A DNA stretch of 5,248 nt, from positions 1 through 5,248 of the forward strand of contig DATIHQ010000062.1 in NCBI GenBank assembly GCA_035480535.1. The letters run 5' to 3'. Position 1 is the stretch's first letter. Every line of letters begins with the position of its first letter. Under the pieces are notes generated by a model that saw only the letters and a list, made by a program, of their open reading frames with translations, did no database searches and was not told where the DNA came from. This DNA comes from DATIHQ01 sp035480535. Lineage in GTDB: Bacteria; Chlamydiota; Chlamydiia; Chlamydiales; SM23-39. A program made the position numbers and the translations under genes. Positions 4,915-5,248 of the stretch are shown here, in pieces.

Positions 4915-5248
4915 TTTGGGTGACTTTTTTGATGGCGAAGCGGCGCCGTTTCTGTCCCATGAATTCTTCTGGGCGCTCTTCTTTGCGTGGACGGCCTCGC
5001 TTTTTGGGCAGAACTTCCCCAATGGCTGATTCCATTCTCGGAGCTTTTTCATGTTGAATATGTTCAACAGCTTTCGTATCGGCGAACTTAGGCTTAAAGA
5101 AAGGGGTGAAAGGTTTTTTGATCTTGTCTGCGCCAAACATCTTCTCAGCGCCGGCCAAACGATCAGAAAGGTGGCGCAGAGACTCAAGGCGTTGCGAGAG
5201 CGCTTCCAATTTCTCATCCACTTTAAGGCGCGGGCTGCCTCGCAGTGA
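4892..5248 (-). CDS. Small basic AT-hook protein, 5' end outside the window
   Basis: The frame ends at TAG (4894-4892) and stays open to the window edge, so the start may lie beyond it. A GTG at 5221 would give 109 residues, but no close ribosome binding site precedes it (the nearest GAGG is 16 bases away). Numbered from that GTG, residues 2-24 (DEKLEALSQRLESLRHLSDR and on) form a likely coiled coil. A Lys/Pro/Phe-rich linker follows (KKPFTPFFKPKF, 35-46), then a canonical AT-hook KKRGRPRKE (73-81). The tail is strongly basic: KRRRFAIKKV, then KTKKEK. AT-hooks bind the minor groove of AT-rich DNA, so a nucleoid or regulatory protein is likely; a protein acting on host chromatin is an alternative, since such motifs are common in eukaryotes. 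There is no signal peptide in the visible part. Its last 23 bases overlap the 3' end of the lyase gene. Specific function unknown. Confidence 0.75.
   Translation of the reverse strand, partial: SLRGSPRLKVDEKLEALSQRLESLRHLSDRLAGAEKMFGADKIKKPFTPFFKPKFADTKAVEHIQHEKAPRMESAIGEVLPKKRGRPRKEERPEEFMGQKRRRFAIKKVTQIKTKKEK

Noticed and set aside
4519..5217. A 232-codon minus-strand open frame
   Set aside because: It lies antisense to the lyase 3' end and out of frame with the AT-hook gene. The product has no recognisable domain, and both overlapped genes are better supported.
5051..5248. Plus-strand open frame at the right edge
   Set aside because: Antisense to the AT-hook gene; its Arg/Leu-rich product is what the complementary frame of a coiled-coil gene produces.
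1..5248. CRISPR arrays, insertion sequences, tRNA or rRNA genes
   Set aside because: No spaced direct repeats, transposase-like frames, terminal inverted repeats or RNA gene motifs were seen.

Overview
The window looks like chromosomal DNA from a member of the Chlamydiae, most likely an amoeba-associated or environmental 'chlamydia-like' lineage. This is inferred from gene content. A 702-residue protein fuses the alpha and beta chains of a 2-oxo-acid dehydrogenase E1, a layout I know from chlamydial genomes. It is divergently paired with a full-length, eukaryote-like sphingosine-1-phosphate (S1P) lyase, the kind of gene expected in an intracellular bacterium that handles host lipids. Small lineage-specific proteins fill the rest. 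No rRNA, tRNA or other marker is present to fix the taxon. The genetic code appears standard: TGA ends the lyase, and TGG encodes Trp.

Layout. Positions 1-220 (minus) hold the 5' part of an MBL-fold hydrolase of the YycJ/WalJ type. It is interrupted by one in-frame TGA at codon 30 where the family has Gly. Positions 221-296 form a compact divergent control region with a 16-bp inverted repeat filling the spacer of a good minus-strand promoter. A 52-residue Cys-rich lipoprotein follows (297-455, plus), overlapped out of frame by a second open small frame (394-546). A helical protein of unknown function lies at 620-979. Its stop codon overlaps the stop of the E1 fusion (976-3084, minus).

The E1 gene and the S1P lyase gene (3130-4914, plus) diverge from a gap of only 45 bp. 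That gap and its edge hold both ribosome binding sites, a TTGACA-16-TAAGAT promoter for the lyase and a 14-bp inverted repeat over its -10 box. The lyase converges with a small basic AT-hook protein (4892 to the window edge, minus), with a 23-bp tail overlap.

How the parts fit. The E1 fusion should decarboxylate branched-chain or related 2-oxo acids and pass acyl groups to an E2/E3 encoded elsewhere. The lyase should cleave phosphorylated sphingoid bases to a fatty aldehyde and phosphoethanolamine. The shared control region suggests the two may be co-ordinated, but no metabolic link between them is shown by the sequence. The points most worth a second look are the lyase, the nonsense codon in the hydrolase, the overlapping small frames, and the two similar palindromes sitting on promoters.
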